A stretch of DNA of 64,000 bases from Haloarchaeobius amylolyticus (lineage in GTDB: Archaea; Halobacteriota; Halobacteria; Halobacteriales; Natrialbaceae), in NCBI RefSeq assembly GCF_026616195.1, contig NZ_JANHDH010000001.1, positions 372,001 to 436,000 of the forward strand. The letters run 5' to 3'. This document shows, in pieces, positions 1 to 7,851 of this stretch. The translations under genes and the position numbers were made by a program. Every line of letters begins with the position of its first letter. Within the stretch, counting starts at the first letter, position 1. The notes beneath the pieces are model-generated. The model saw only the letters and a list, made by a program, of their open reading frames with translations. It did not search any database and was not told where the DNA came from.

Positions 1-38
1 GATCCGACGACGACCACCCCGGCCGCGGTAAGAAGTAG
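1..38 (+). CDS. Possible C-terminal tail of an upstream gene (partial)
   Basis: The frame starting at base 3 reads SDDDHPGRGKK and then a TAG stop at 36-38. An acidic stretch followed by a basic tail is a common ending for haloarchaeal proteins, so this could be the last residues of a gene entering from the left. Only about 11 codons are visible, so no function can be given. If real, it converges on the P-type ATPase that ends at base 58. Confidence 0.3.
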   Translation, partial: SDDDHPGRGKK

Positions 39-57
39 CGACCAGACAGGGGGGAAC

Positions 58-2643
58 TCAGTCGGCCTGCTGCGGCCGCGCCTCCCCGACCGCCTGCCTC
101 CCGGTTCCGGGTGCGCGCTTCCTGAGCAGCCAGACGACGCCGACCATCGGAATCGCGGTCAGGAGCGTCGTCGCGCCGACGATGCCCCAGTCCGCGAGCG
201 TCAGGGGCACGACGTCGAAGGCGCGCTGGAGCGGCCCGACGTACAGCACCGCCAGTTGCAAGACGAGTGAGGCGAGGACGGCGACGGCGAGCCAGCGGTT
301 CGGCTCGGGGTGGCCCGGGATCCACCGCACGACGTAGAGCTTCGCGAACTCCACGACGACGAAGGTGGTGAACACCATCGTGACGAGGTACTCGGTCGTG
401 CTGCCACTCGTCACCAACCAGTAGACGAGCCCGAGCATGACGACGGTCGACGAGAGGCCGAGCCCGGCGATGGTCCGGCGCATCTGCGGGTCGAGGATGC
501 CCTCGCTCCGGTCGCGAGGCGGCCGGTCCATCACGTCGCCGCTCTCGGGGTCGACGCCGAGGGCGACCGCCGGCAGGCCGTCGGTGAGCAGGTTGATCCA
601 GAGCAGTTGTGCCGGCGGCAGGATGAGCAGCCCGTACAGCGAGGCGATGAACACGAGCAGCACCTCCGCGGCGTTGGCCGACAGCAGGTAGGCGACGAAC
701 TTCCAGATGTTGTCGAAGATGGTCCGGCCGTTCCGGATGGCCCGGGCGATGGTCGCGTAGTTGTCGTCGAGCAGGACGAGGTCGGAGGCCTGCTTGGCGA
801 CCTCGGTCCCGCGTTCGCCCATCGAGATGCCCACGTCGGCGTGTTTCAGCGCCGGTGCGTCGTTCACGCCGTCCCCGGTCATGGCGACGGTGTGCCCGTT
901 CGCCTGCAGGGCGCGGCAGATGGCGACCTTGTGCTCGGGGAGGACGCGGGCGAACACGTCGTGGGTCTCGACCGCCTCGTCGAGGTCGCCCTCCTCCATC
1001 GCGTCGATGTCGTTGCCGGTGACGACCTCGCCGGAGAGCCCGACCTGCTCGCCGATGACGGCCGCGGTCCGGCGGTTGTCGCCGGTGATGAGCTTCACGT
1101 CGATGCCGGCGTCGCGCGTCTCCGCGATGGCGCCGCGGACCTCGGGCCGGGGCGGGTCCTGCATCCCCTGCAGGCCGACGAACACGAGGTCGGATTCGGG
1201 GTCTGCCGGGTCGCCGTAGGCGAATCCCAGCACGCGAAGGGCCTGGTCGGCGAAGCCGTCGGCCATCTCGTGGACCTGCTCGCGGGTCGCCTCGTCGAGG
1301 TCGACCGGCCCGTCTTCGGTGAGAATCTGCGAGGAGTGTTCGAGGACCGTCGTCGGAGCGCCCTTGACGAAACTGCGGTCGTCGTGGACGGTCGCCATCC
1401 GCCGGCGCTCCGAGGAGAACGGAATCTCGTCGGTCCGGGGGCGTTCCTCGCGGAGGGTCCCGGGGTCGAGACCGACCGCCGCCGCCGAGTCGACCAGTGC
1501 GACCTCGGTCGGGTCGCCGTTCTCGCCGGTAGCGTCGTTGCAGACCGCGCCGATCTCGAACAGGAGTCGCTCGCGCTCGTGGTCGAGGTCGGTGTCCTCG
1601 ACGGCGAACTCGCGGCCGTGGACCCACGCCTTCGTCACGGTCATCTGGCCCTCGGTGACGGTCCCGGTCTTGTCGGTGGCGACCACGTCGACCGACCCGA
1701 GCGACTCGACCGCGGGGAGTTCGCGGACGAGCGCGTTCTGGTCGGCCATCCGGCGGACCCCGAGCGCGAGCGTGAGGGTGACCACCGCCGGGAGCCCCTC
1801 CGGGACCGCGGCGACCGCCAGCGAGATGGCCGTGAGGCCCGCCCGGAGGAGGCTCGCGCCGCCGGCCACGAGCACGCCGCCGATGATGGTCGCGAGGACG
1901 AGCACGCCGAGGCCGACGCGCCGGCCGAACCTGTCGAGGTCCTCCTGGAGGGGCGTCTCGCGGTTCTCGACGGTCCCGAGCTCGGCCGCGATGGCCCCGA
2001 CCTGCGTGTCCATCCCGGTCGCGTAGACCACCGCGCGCCCGGACCCGCGCACGACGGTCGTCTGCTTGTAGACGAGGTTGTCGCGGTCGGCGACCGCGGT
2101 GTCGGCGTCGAGGACGCCGGTCTCCTTGGACTGCGGGAGGCTCTCGCCCGTGAGCGCGGCCTCGTCGGCCGCGAGGTCGCTCGCCCGCAGGAGCCGGGCG
2201 TCGGCCGGGACCGCGTCGCCCGCCGTCAGTACCAGTACGTCGCCGGGGACGACCTCGGGCGCCGGCACCTCGACCTGTTCGCCGTCCCGGAGGACGGTCG
2301 CGGTCGGCGCAGCGAGCTCGCGCAGGGCGCGCAGGCTCTCCTCGGCCCGGTAGTCCTGCACGAACCCGAAGATGCCGTTGAGGACGACGATGCCGGTGAT
2401 GAGCGCGGCGTCGACGCCGTGTCCGACCACCGCGGCGACGATGGCCGCCGCGATCAGCACCCAGATGAGCGCGCTCTCGAACTGGGCGACGAAGATGTCG
2501 ACGACGCTCCGGCGGTCGCCCTCGACGAACTCGTTCCGTCCGTACTCCTCCAGCCGTCTCGCCGCCTCGTCGCTCGACAGGCCCTCCTCGGCGGTGTCGA
2601 GTTCCCCCAGCAGCGTGTCTGTATCGACGTCGTGTTCGGCCAC
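58..2643 (-). CDS. P-type cation-transporting ATPase, Ca2+-type (P2A, PMR1/PacL-like)
   Basis: An 861-aa membrane pump that should use ATP to export Ca2+ (or Mn2+) from the cytoplasm. The parts appear in the expected order: N-terminal cation ATPase domain, TGES actuator loop near residue 165, PEGLP in the fourth membrane helix near 281, phosphorylation motif DKTGT near 324, and hinge motif GDGVNDAP near 588. Six C-terminal membrane segments include [13 protein letters not shown], whose Asn and Asp match a calcium site. The lack of an N-terminal Cys-X-X-Cys domain argues against a Cu/Zn pump. The start is GTG at 2643, with an AATTATCAA box about 27 bases upstream, consistent with a leaderless transcript. 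The family call is firm; the exact ion is inferred. Confidence 0.93.
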   Translation of the reverse strand: MAEHDVDTDTLLGELDTAEEGLSSDEAARRLEEYGRNEFVEGDRRSVVDIFVAQFESALIWVLIAAAIVAAVVGHGVDAALITGIVVLNGIFGFVQDYRAEESLRALRELAAPTATVLRDGEQVEVPAPEVVPGDVLVLTAGDAVPADARLLRASDLAADEAALTGESLPQSKETGVLDADTAVADRDNLVYKQTTVVRGSGRAVVYATGMDTQVGAIAAELGTVENRETPLQEDLDRFGRRVGLGVLVLATIIGGVLVAGGASLLRAGLTAISLAVAAVPEGLPAVVTLTLALGVRRMADQNALVRELPAVESLGSVDVVATDKTGTVTEGQMTVTKAWVHGREFAVEDTDLDHERERLLFEIGAVCNDATGENGDPTEVALVDSAAAVGLDPGTLREERPRTDEIPFSSERRRMATVHDDRSFVKGAPTTVLEHSSQILTEDGPVDLDEATREQVHEMADGFADQALRVLGFAYGDPADPESDLVFVGLQGMQDPPRPEVRGAIAETRDAGIDVKLITGDNRRTAAVIGEQVGLSGEVVTGNDIDAMEEGDLDEAVETHDVFARVLPEHKVAICRALQANGHTVAMTGDGVNDAPALKHADVGISMGERGTEVAKQASDLVLLDDNYATIARAIRNGRTIFDNIWKFVAYLLSANAAEVLLVFIASLYGLLILPPAQLLWINLLTDGLPAVALGVDPESGDVMDRPPRDRSEGILDPQMRRTIAGLGLSSTVVMLGLVYWLVTSGSTTEYLVTMVFTTFVVVEFAKLYVVRWIPGHPEPNRWLAVAVLASLVLQLAVLYVGPLQRAFDVVPLTLADWGIVGATTLLTAIPMVGVVWLLRKRAPGTGRQAVGEARPQQAD

Positions 2644-2786
2644 GGGTCACGGTTCGACCGTCTCCCTCTTGATAATTCGTGCTGAGCTGTCAACATCGGA
2701 GAACCTCTGGGCGGGCGTGCGTCGATTCCTCTGCGAGAGGGACGAAACGTTCTCGACCTGCGTCTCGGCCCGCCTCGCGGCCTGTC

Positions 2787-3062
2787 TCACCGCTGGAAGA
2801 CGCCGCGCACCGACCAGACGAGGCCCTGCCCGACGTTCCTGACGAAGCCGGCGAGCCCGGTCCGGGGCTCGCGCACCGACTCGAACCGCGCGAGTGCCTC
2901 GTGCGAGACGTGGACCACCTCGCCCGTCACGGCGCGGTTCTCGGCCGCGTCGCCGACCCGCAGCAGGGTGACCCGGTCGTCGGCCCGTCCGACGACCCGG
3001 TACACGCCCGCCGGATGGTCGCTGTCGGGTGGCGGCCGGTAGTGTTCGCCAGCCTCTACCAT
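2787..3062 (-). CDS. Small conserved haloarchaeal protein, function unknown
   Basis: A 91-aa protein without a membrane segment or signal peptide. The middle (GVYRVVGRADDRVTLLRVG) looks like a small beta-rich fold, and the C-terminus is basic and amphipathic (VWSVRGVFQR). Its base composition matches neighbouring genes. It is divergent from the epimerase gene that starts 105 bases away, so the two may share a regulatory region. I do not recognise a named family. A real gene is likely because the frame is clean, begins with ATG and covers an otherwise empty gap. Confidence 0.7.
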   Translation of the reverse strand: MVEAGEHYRPPPDSDHPAGVYRVVGRADDRVTLLRVGDAAENRAVTGEVVHVSHEALARFESVREPRTGLAGFVRNVGQGLVWSVRGVFQR

Positions 3063-3166
3063 GGTGGTGGGTCACGTCGCCAGGGCCTCAATCTTGGGGT
3101 CCGTCAGCGGTGGGTCGCCACCGGGCGACGGGAAGGTTTTTGCGACCTGTGGCAGAATTTGCGACC

Positions 3167-4138
3167 ATGGCAGACAGCACGGTACTCGTCACCGGTGGTA
3201 CGGGCTTCATCGGCTCCTACGTCGCGAAGGACCTGGTCGACCACGGCCACGACGTGGTCGCCTACGACCTCTCGACCGACGACCGCATCCTCTCGAAACT
3301 CGGTATCGCCGACGACGTGACCATCCGCCGCGGCGACGTGAGCGACTCGACAGACGTGGTCCGCGCGGTCAAGGAGACCGGCACGACCCACATCGTCCAC
3401 CTCGCGGCCCTGCTGACCAACACGGCGCGGGACAACCCCCGCGCCGCGATGCAGGTCAACATCGAGGGCACGAACAACATCTTCGAGGCCGCGCGCACCC
3501 TCGACGACCAGGTCGAGCGCGTCGCCTGGGCGTCCTCCGCCGCGGTGTACGCCCCGCCGCACAACTACGACGACGGCTCGGACTGGTGGGTCTCCGAGGA
3601 CGACCTCGTCTACCCGGACACCCTCTACGGCGCGACCAAGGAGTACAACGAGCACCAGGCCCGCGTCTACCACGAGGACCACGACCTGTCCCACGTCGCC
3701 ATCCGACCGACCGTCGCCTACGGTCCCTACCGCGAAACTGGGGGAAGCGCCTTCCTCGCGAACATCATCGAGAAGCCCGCCGTCGGCGAGTCCTTCTCGG
3801 TCGAGTACGGCGACCAGGAGATCGACTGGCAGCACGTCGAGGACATCGCCCAGGCGTTCCGTCTCGCCGCGTTCACCCCCGACGAAGAGCTCAGCCAGCG
3901 CGTCTACAACGTGCGCGGCGAGCTCGCCACCATCCGCGAGGCCGCCGAGACCGTCGAGAAGATCATGCCCGACGCCGACATCGAGGTCTCCGACGAGGGC
4001 GAACTCCCCTGGACCCAGCGTCTGGACATGACGAAGTTCCAGGAAGATACGGGGTACGAGGTGCAGTACGACCTCGAATCCGGCTTCCGCAAGTACATCG
4101 AGGTGCTGCGGGAGGAAGCGGGACTGGACCCGGTCTGA
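3167..4138 (+). CDS. NAD-dependent epimerase/dehydratase (extended SDR)
   Basis: A 323-aa cytoplasmic Rossmann-fold enzyme, probably acting on a nucleotide sugar or related substrate. It has the extended short-chain dehydrogenase glycine motif VTGGTGFIGSYV at residues 6-17, a catalytic Ser region (WASSAAVY), and the active-site Tyr and Lys in YGATKEYNEH. The frame is open upstream, but ATG at 3167 places the Rossmann motif at the very N-terminus as is usual. A TTTTTGCG tract 25-30 bases upstream could be the TATA element. The substrate cannot be read from the sequence, and no sugar-synthesis operon surrounds it. Confidence 0.92.
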   Translation: MADSTVLVTGGTGFIGSYVAKDLVDHGHDVVAYDLSTDDRILSKLGIADDVTIRRGDVSDSTDVVRAVKETGTTHIVHLAALLTNTARDNPRAAMQVNIEGTNNIFEAARTLDDQVERVAWASSAAVYAPPHNYDDGSDWWVSEDDLVYPDTLYGATKEYNEHQARVYHEDHDLSHVAIRPTVAYGPYRETGGSAFLANIIEKPAVGESFSVEYGDQEIDWQHVEDIAQAFRLAAFTPDEELSQRVYNVRGELATIREAAETVEKIMPDADIEVSDEGELPWTQRLDMTKFQEDTGYEVQYDLESGFRKYIEVLREEAGLDPV

Positions 4139-4485
4139 CGGAGTCGATTCGAGCTCCTCGGACACTCCCGCGACGACTGCTTCTTGTCTGGTGTGGTGGC
4201 GCGTGCTGACGAGTCGGTCGACCGGTAGAGAGACCGCGATTCGAATCGCGCGAGGGAGGACTGGAGTGGAGCGAACGCGGAACGGACGGAGTCGGCCGGG
4301 GAGGGCGTGGTGCGGTCGGGTCACCGACGCCAGCATCCGTCTGCGGATTACGGACGCAGACCAGCCGGTCCGGGATATCGAGCCGAAATCGCAGCAGCGA
4401 CCGCCTTCCCGGCACCTATCGTACTATCTTGCCGACACAAACACCAAGACAGATGGCCGACAACCGGGGGAACGATTGATTCGAC
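4139..4485. other. Intergenic region with one perfect palindrome
   Basis: About 350 bases between the epimerase and the actin-like gene. I see no convincing reading frame in either strand; the open frames here are short, Arg-rich GC shadows. The stretch 4390-4480 is more AT-rich than the rest and probably holds the promoter of the downstream gene. A 16-base perfect palindrome sits at 4235-4250. Confidence 0.5.
4235..4250. repeat. 16-bp perfect palindrome
   Basis: CGCGATTCGAATCGCG equals its own reverse complement. It lies about 95 bases after the epimerase stop and 235 bases before the actin-like gene. It could be a protein-binding site, a terminator stem without a T-run, or chance. It has a superficial TTCGAAT resemblance to a tRNA T-loop, but there is no surrounding cloverleaf. 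Confidence 0.5.
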
Positions 4486-7377
4486 ATGGTGGCTGGACTC
4501 GACATCGGGACGGCGGTGCTGACTGCTGCACGGGCCGGGGACGGCGACGCGACGCTCACCACGGCCGGGGCGTCGGTCGTCGCGGTCCCGACCGCGACAC
4601 TCACGGACGCCGGGTTCGACCCGGCCGACCTCTGCTGTATCGAGCGCGACGACACCGTCTTCGTCCTGGGCGGGGACGCGTCGACGGTCGCCGAGGCGAC
4701 CGATGCCGACCCGGAACCGCTCTTCTCCAACGACGTGGTGATTCCCCGCGAGCACGACGCCGCACTCATCGGCGCACTGGCCGACGACGTGCTCGCCGGC
4801 GACGAGGGTGAGGCCGTCTGCTTCACCACGCCGGGGCGATTCCTCGACGCCGACGAACCGACGACAGACCACCGCGAGGCCGTCGCCGAGGGCCTCTCCG
4901 GGGAAGGCTACGACCCGACGCCGGTGAACACCGGGCTCGCGGTCCTCTACGACGCGCTCTCGGACGGGAACTACACCGGCCTCGGCGTGGCGGTCCGCCC
5001 CGCCGTCACGACGGTCTGTCTGGCGTTCTACGGCGTCCCGGTCCTCGGGTTCTCGCTGGGGAAGGGCCGCGACTGGCTCGTCGAGCAGGCCGCCGCGGAA
5101 TCCGGCGAGTCGGTCGAGGCCGTCGCGGACGCACGCGAAGAGTTCACCCTCGGGCTGGACACCAGCTCGGACGGCGTCGAGGGTGCACTCGCCGACGCCT
5201 ACAACGACCTCCTCGCGGACGTGTCGGCGGCCATCCAGCGCGAGGCCGACGAGGGCGACCTGCAGTCCGGGGTCGCCGCGACGGTCGTCGTCGCCGGTAG
5301 CGGGAGCGTCCCCGGCATGGAGATGCTCCTCGGCGCGCAACTCGACGCGGCCCCGCTTCCCTTCTCGGTCGACGACGTACGACTGGCCGATGACCCCGCG
5401 AACAGCGCGGCGCTGGGAGCCCTCGCCGCCGCAGAGTCGGGTGTCGACGGTGACGAGGGAATCGCGGCGAGCGAGGAGGAGGAATCCGGAGACGGTGACG
5501 CCGGCGAGGACAGCCAGCAGTCGCTGACTGCCGCGAGTGCCAGTACGACGGCGACAGCCGCGGCAGGCACGAACGACACGTCCCCGCCTCCGGCACGTGG
5601 CGACCCCGAAGGCGAGAGTTCGAACCGCGCCATCGAGCAGATGTTCGAGCGTCTCGGCAACCGCGAGGACGAGATCGCCAGCATCCGCGAGGACCTCGAC
5701 ACGGCCGCGGCAGACCTCGATTCGCTCCGGGACGACCTGGCCGCCCTCGATGCATCCGCCGCCACCACCGACGACCTCGATTCCGTGGCCGGGGACCTCG
5801 ATTCGCTCCGGGACGACCTGGCCGCCCTCGATGCATCCGCCGCCACCACCGACGACCTCGCGGCCGACGTGGCCGAGGTGACGGCGTCGGTCGACGACGT
5901 CCGGGCAGACGTGGAGACGCTGCAGGCCGGCCAGGAGTCGCTGACGTCCCGGGCCGACGAGGCAGCCACGGAGCGCGAGACACAGGCTGCGAGCATCGAC
6001 GAGGTCGAGTCGGCAGTCGACGCACTGGAGCAGGACACCGACTCGCTGGCCGACGACCTCGAATCGGTCGACGAGAGCGTCGATGCGGTCCGCGCCGACC
6101 TCACCGACGCCCGGGACCGGCTGGACCGCCTCGCCGAGACGGCGGCCGAGACCGACGAGGTCGCCTCGCTCTCGCAGGACCTCGCGGCGCTGGCCGAGCG
6201 GGTCGAGACCCTCGCCGACGAGGGCGCGACCGACGAGGACCTGCAGGCGCTGCGGTCGGACGTGCTGGAGGTCGACATGGCCATCGCGGACCTGCAGGAG
6301 TCGTTCGCCGACCTCGAAGCGGGCAGCGCCGACGCCGAGACGGTCGCCGCACTCCGGGAACGCACCGCGACCGTCGAGGACGAGGTCGAGACGGTGGAGG
6401 AGCGCGTCACCGAGGACGTGGACAGCGTCGGGGAAGAGGTCGCGGCCGTCAGGGACGAGGTCGACTCGCTCGCCACCCAGCTGGCGACCCTCGACGACGC
6501 GCTCGAGGAGGACGTGCCCGACGCCGAGACCGTCTCGGCAGTCGAGAACGCGGTCGAGGAGACCGACGCCGCGGTCGCCGACCTCGAGTCCGACCTCTCG
6601 TCGGTCCGCGAGCGTCTCGAGGAGCAGGCGGCCGCGACCCCGGACGCGGACGACCTGGACGACCTCGCCGGTGACGTCTCGCGCCTCCGCGCCGACCTGA
6701 ACGCCCTCGAGGAGTCAGTCGCGGCGGTCGAGGCCGAACTCGATGATGGCGACCCCGTGACAACCGAGGACCTCGCAGAACTGGCGACCCGACTCGAGGA
6801 CGTCGCGGCCGCCACCGCCGACGCCGACGCGGTGACCGACCTCCGCGACTCGCACTCGTCGCTCTCGGCGCGCCTCGACGACCTGGAGGCCGATGTCGTC
6901 ACCGGGGAGGACCTCGATTCCCTGCGCGAGGAACTGGTCACGGCGGACGACCTCGCCGACGTCCGGGACTCGATGCTCACCGGGGAGGAGCTGACCGCCC
7001 TCGAAGACCGGCTGGCGACCGCCGAGGCGCTCGACGCGCTCGAATCACGGGTCGTCACCGAGGACCGGTTCGCGGACCTCCGCGAGTCGGTCGCGACGGA
7101 GCAGGACCTCGCCGACCTCCGGCACGCCGTCGAGGACCTCCGCGAGGAGCGCGAGGCGACCACGGACCCCGCCGACGGCCCCGCCAGGGCGGGCTTCCTC
7201 GACCGCTTCGGTGTCGGTCTCGGCGGCGGGGCGGTCGTCGCGGGCGTCCTCACCCTCGCGAACTCCGTCAGCGGCCAGGGGATGGCGATGGCCGTGGGTG
7301 GCGGTGCGCTGGTGCTCGGACTGGCCCTCGTCGCCGTCGTCTACATGGGGAGCGAGGACGCCGTCGCGGCAGAATAG
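4486..7377 (+). CDS. Actin/Hsp70-like ATPase domain fused to a long coiled coil and C-terminal membrane anchor
   Basis: A 963-aa three-part protein. Residues 1-315 resemble the actin-Hsp70 ATPase fold: GLDIGTAVLTAAR at 4-16 matches phosphate loop 1, GLGVAVRPAVTTV at 165-177 sits where phosphate loop 2 belongs but lacks the usual Asp, and VVVAGSGSVPG at 267-277 matches the adenosine motif. Residues 316-380 are an acidic, Ser/Thr/Ala-rich linker. Residues about 380-885 are almost continuous heptad-like coiled coil of Asp, Leu, Ala and Glu, including a 27-residue internal duplication. Residues about 907-955 form two hydrophobic helices with a short turn, then an acidic tail. The expected arrangement is a cytoplasmic ATPase tethered to the membrane by a rod that could exceed 50 nm. 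The fold is inferred from motifs; the function is unknown. It differs from the shorter known haloarchaeal actins (salactin, volactin), which as I recall lack such a rod. Confidence 0.85.
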   Translation: MVAGLDIGTAVLTAARAGDGDATLTTAGASVVAVPTATLTDAGFDPADLCCIERDDTVFVLGGDASTVAEATDADPEPLFSNDVVIPREHDAALIGALADDVLAGDEGEAVCFTTPGRFLDADEPTTDHREAVAEGLSGEGYDPTPVNTGLAVLYDALSDGNYTGLGVAVRPAVTTVCLAFYGVPVLGFSLGKGRDWLVEQAAAESGESVEAVADAREEFTLGLDTSSDGVEGALADAYNDLLADVSAAIQREADEGDLQSGVAATVVVAGSGSVPGMEMLLGAQLDAAPLPFSVDDVRLADDPANSAALGALAAAESGVDGDEGIAASEEEESGDGDAGEDSQQSLTAASASTTATAAAGTNDTSPPPARGDPEGESSNRAIEQMFERLGNREDEIASIREDLDTAAADLDSLRDDLAALDASAATTDDLDSVAGDLDSLRDDLAALDASAATTDDLAADVAEVTASVDDVRADVETLQAGQESLTSRADEAATERETQAASIDEVESAVDALEQDTDSLADDLESVDESVDAVRADLTDARDRLDRLAETAAETDEVASLSQDLAALAERVETLADEGATDEDLQALRSDVLEVDMAIADLQESFADLEAGSADAETVAALRERTATVEDEVETVEERVTEDVDSVGEEVAAVRDEVDSLATQLATLDDALEEDVPDAETVSAVENAVEETDAAVADLESDLSSVRERLEEQAAATPDADDLDDLAGDVSRLRADLNALEESVAAVEAELDDGDPVTTEDLAELATRLEDVAAATADADAVTDLRDSHSSLSARLDDLEADVVTGEDLDSLREELVTADDLADVRDSMLTGEELTALEDRLATAEALDALESRVVTEDRFADLRESVATEQDLADLRHAVEDLREEREATTDPADGPARAGFLDRFGVGLGGGAVVAGVLTLANSVSGQGMAMAVGGGALVLGLALVAVVYMGSEDAVAAE
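5713..5860 (+). repeat. 67-bp identical direct repeat inside the coiled-coil gene
   Basis: Bases 5713-5779 and 5794-5860 are identical over 67 bases. The 81-base period is exactly 27 codons, so it is in frame. Each unit encodes DLDSLRDDLAALDASAATTD followed by DL. Complete identity, including third codon positions, points to a recent duplication or ongoing homogenisation that lengthens the coiled coil in whole-unit steps. Confidence 0.9.
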
Positions 7378-7395
7378 TAAGAATCCCGACCCTGG

Positions 7396-7515
7396 TTACT
7401 CCCGGGGAAGGGAGACGTTCCGAAGCTCGCCACCGCACTTCGGGCATTCGTTCTCGTCGGGGTCTTCGGTCCGGAGACCGCAACTCAGACACTCGTACTC
7501 TGTCGAGGTTGTCAT
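7396..7515 (-). CDS. 39-aa rubrerythrin-like zinc-ribbon microprotein
   Basis: A very small gene. It reads MTTSTEYECLSCGLRTED and then ECPKCGGELRNVSLPRE, ending with TAA at 7396-7398. The two CxxC pairs (YECLSCG and CPKCG) form a rubredoxin-type zinc or iron knuckle. It shares the pattern TEYEC..CG...C....GE.RNVS..RE with the 47-aa protein at 40838-40981, so the two are paralogues. A GATATGATAAGG box at about 7537-7546 lies 26 bases upstream of the ATG, which suggests a leaderless transcript. Such haloarchaeal rubrerythrin-like domain proteins are common; their role (redox or protein binding) is not known. Confidence 0.85.
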   Translation of the reverse strand: MTTSTEYECLSCGLRTEDPDENECPKCGGELRNVSLPRE

Positions 7516-7588
7516 GATGGTCTCTGTAGGGGACGCGATATGATAAGGATTACCGCGTCACCGAGTAACGTGATAACTGGTGGTTCCA

Positions 7589-7607
7589 TGGCGTCCTCGG
7601 GACGCCA
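7589..7607 (+). repeat. Perfect 8-bp stem-loop
   Basis: TGGCGTCC and GGACGCCA flank a TCG loop. It lies between the divergent zinc-ribbon and liv1 promoters. No T-run follows, so it is more likely a binding site or RNA hairpin than a terminator. Confidence 0.5.
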
Positions 7608-7789
7608 GTCGTTGCCAACGCTGCGTCGAATCGTCGCCCCGTCTTCGCATCTGGTGACCAACCCCGCCAACAGTCAACAGTCGGATACGCTATAAGTCGG
7701 GGCGGTCGGGGGCACCAACTGAGAACCACCTACTAGGCGTTTTCGCAAGACACAAGCCTTGCATCCATTTGATGTGTTCGCCGAGCCCA

Positions 7790-7797
7790 TATATAAA
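7790..7797 (+). promoter_or_regulatory. Probable TATA box of the liv1 operon
   Basis: The sequence CATATATAAACC is a strong archaeal TATA element. Its centre, near 7793, predicts transcription from about 7820, giving a 5' leader of roughly 30 bases before the ATG at 7852. A second AT-rich tract, CTATTTTTAATAATG, at about 7829-7843 is too close to the ATG to serve as its promoter. Confidence 0.55.
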
Positions 7798-7851
7798 CCC
7801 CGTCTATGCAGGGGCGAACGGCTTTACCCTATTTTTAATAATGAATCATCC

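Larger units (their letters stand above)
7516..7851. other. Long intergenic region upstream of the liv1 operon
   Basis: A non-coding stretch of 336 bases, clearly more AT-rich than the flanking genes. From left to right it holds the promoter of the zinc-ribbon gene (about 7537-7546), a stem-loop at 7589-7607, a GGATACGCTATAAGTC box near 7683-7698, and the likely liv1 TATA element at 7790-7797. I see no reading frame worth calling. Confidence 0.6.

Noticed and set aside
310-2685. Open frame of about 790 codons antisense to the P-type ATPase
   Set aside because: Its translation is Arg/His/Asp-rich with no recognisable domain. It mirrors the GC-biased codon pattern of the ATPase, which has all the family motifs.
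4235-4250. tRNA fragment or integration site suggested by TTCGAAT
   Set aside because: No acceptor, D or anticodon stems can be drawn around it. It is a simple palindrome.
5713-5860. CRISPR-like or mobile repeat
   Set aside because: The two copies are in frame within one coding sequence and extend its coiled coil.
5199-7253. Long Ser/Arg-rich open frame antisense to the coiled-coil gene
   Set aside because: The sequence is nearly only Ser, Arg, Ala and Thr, the expected reading of Asp/Glu/Leu codons in the reverse frame. It is not a protein.
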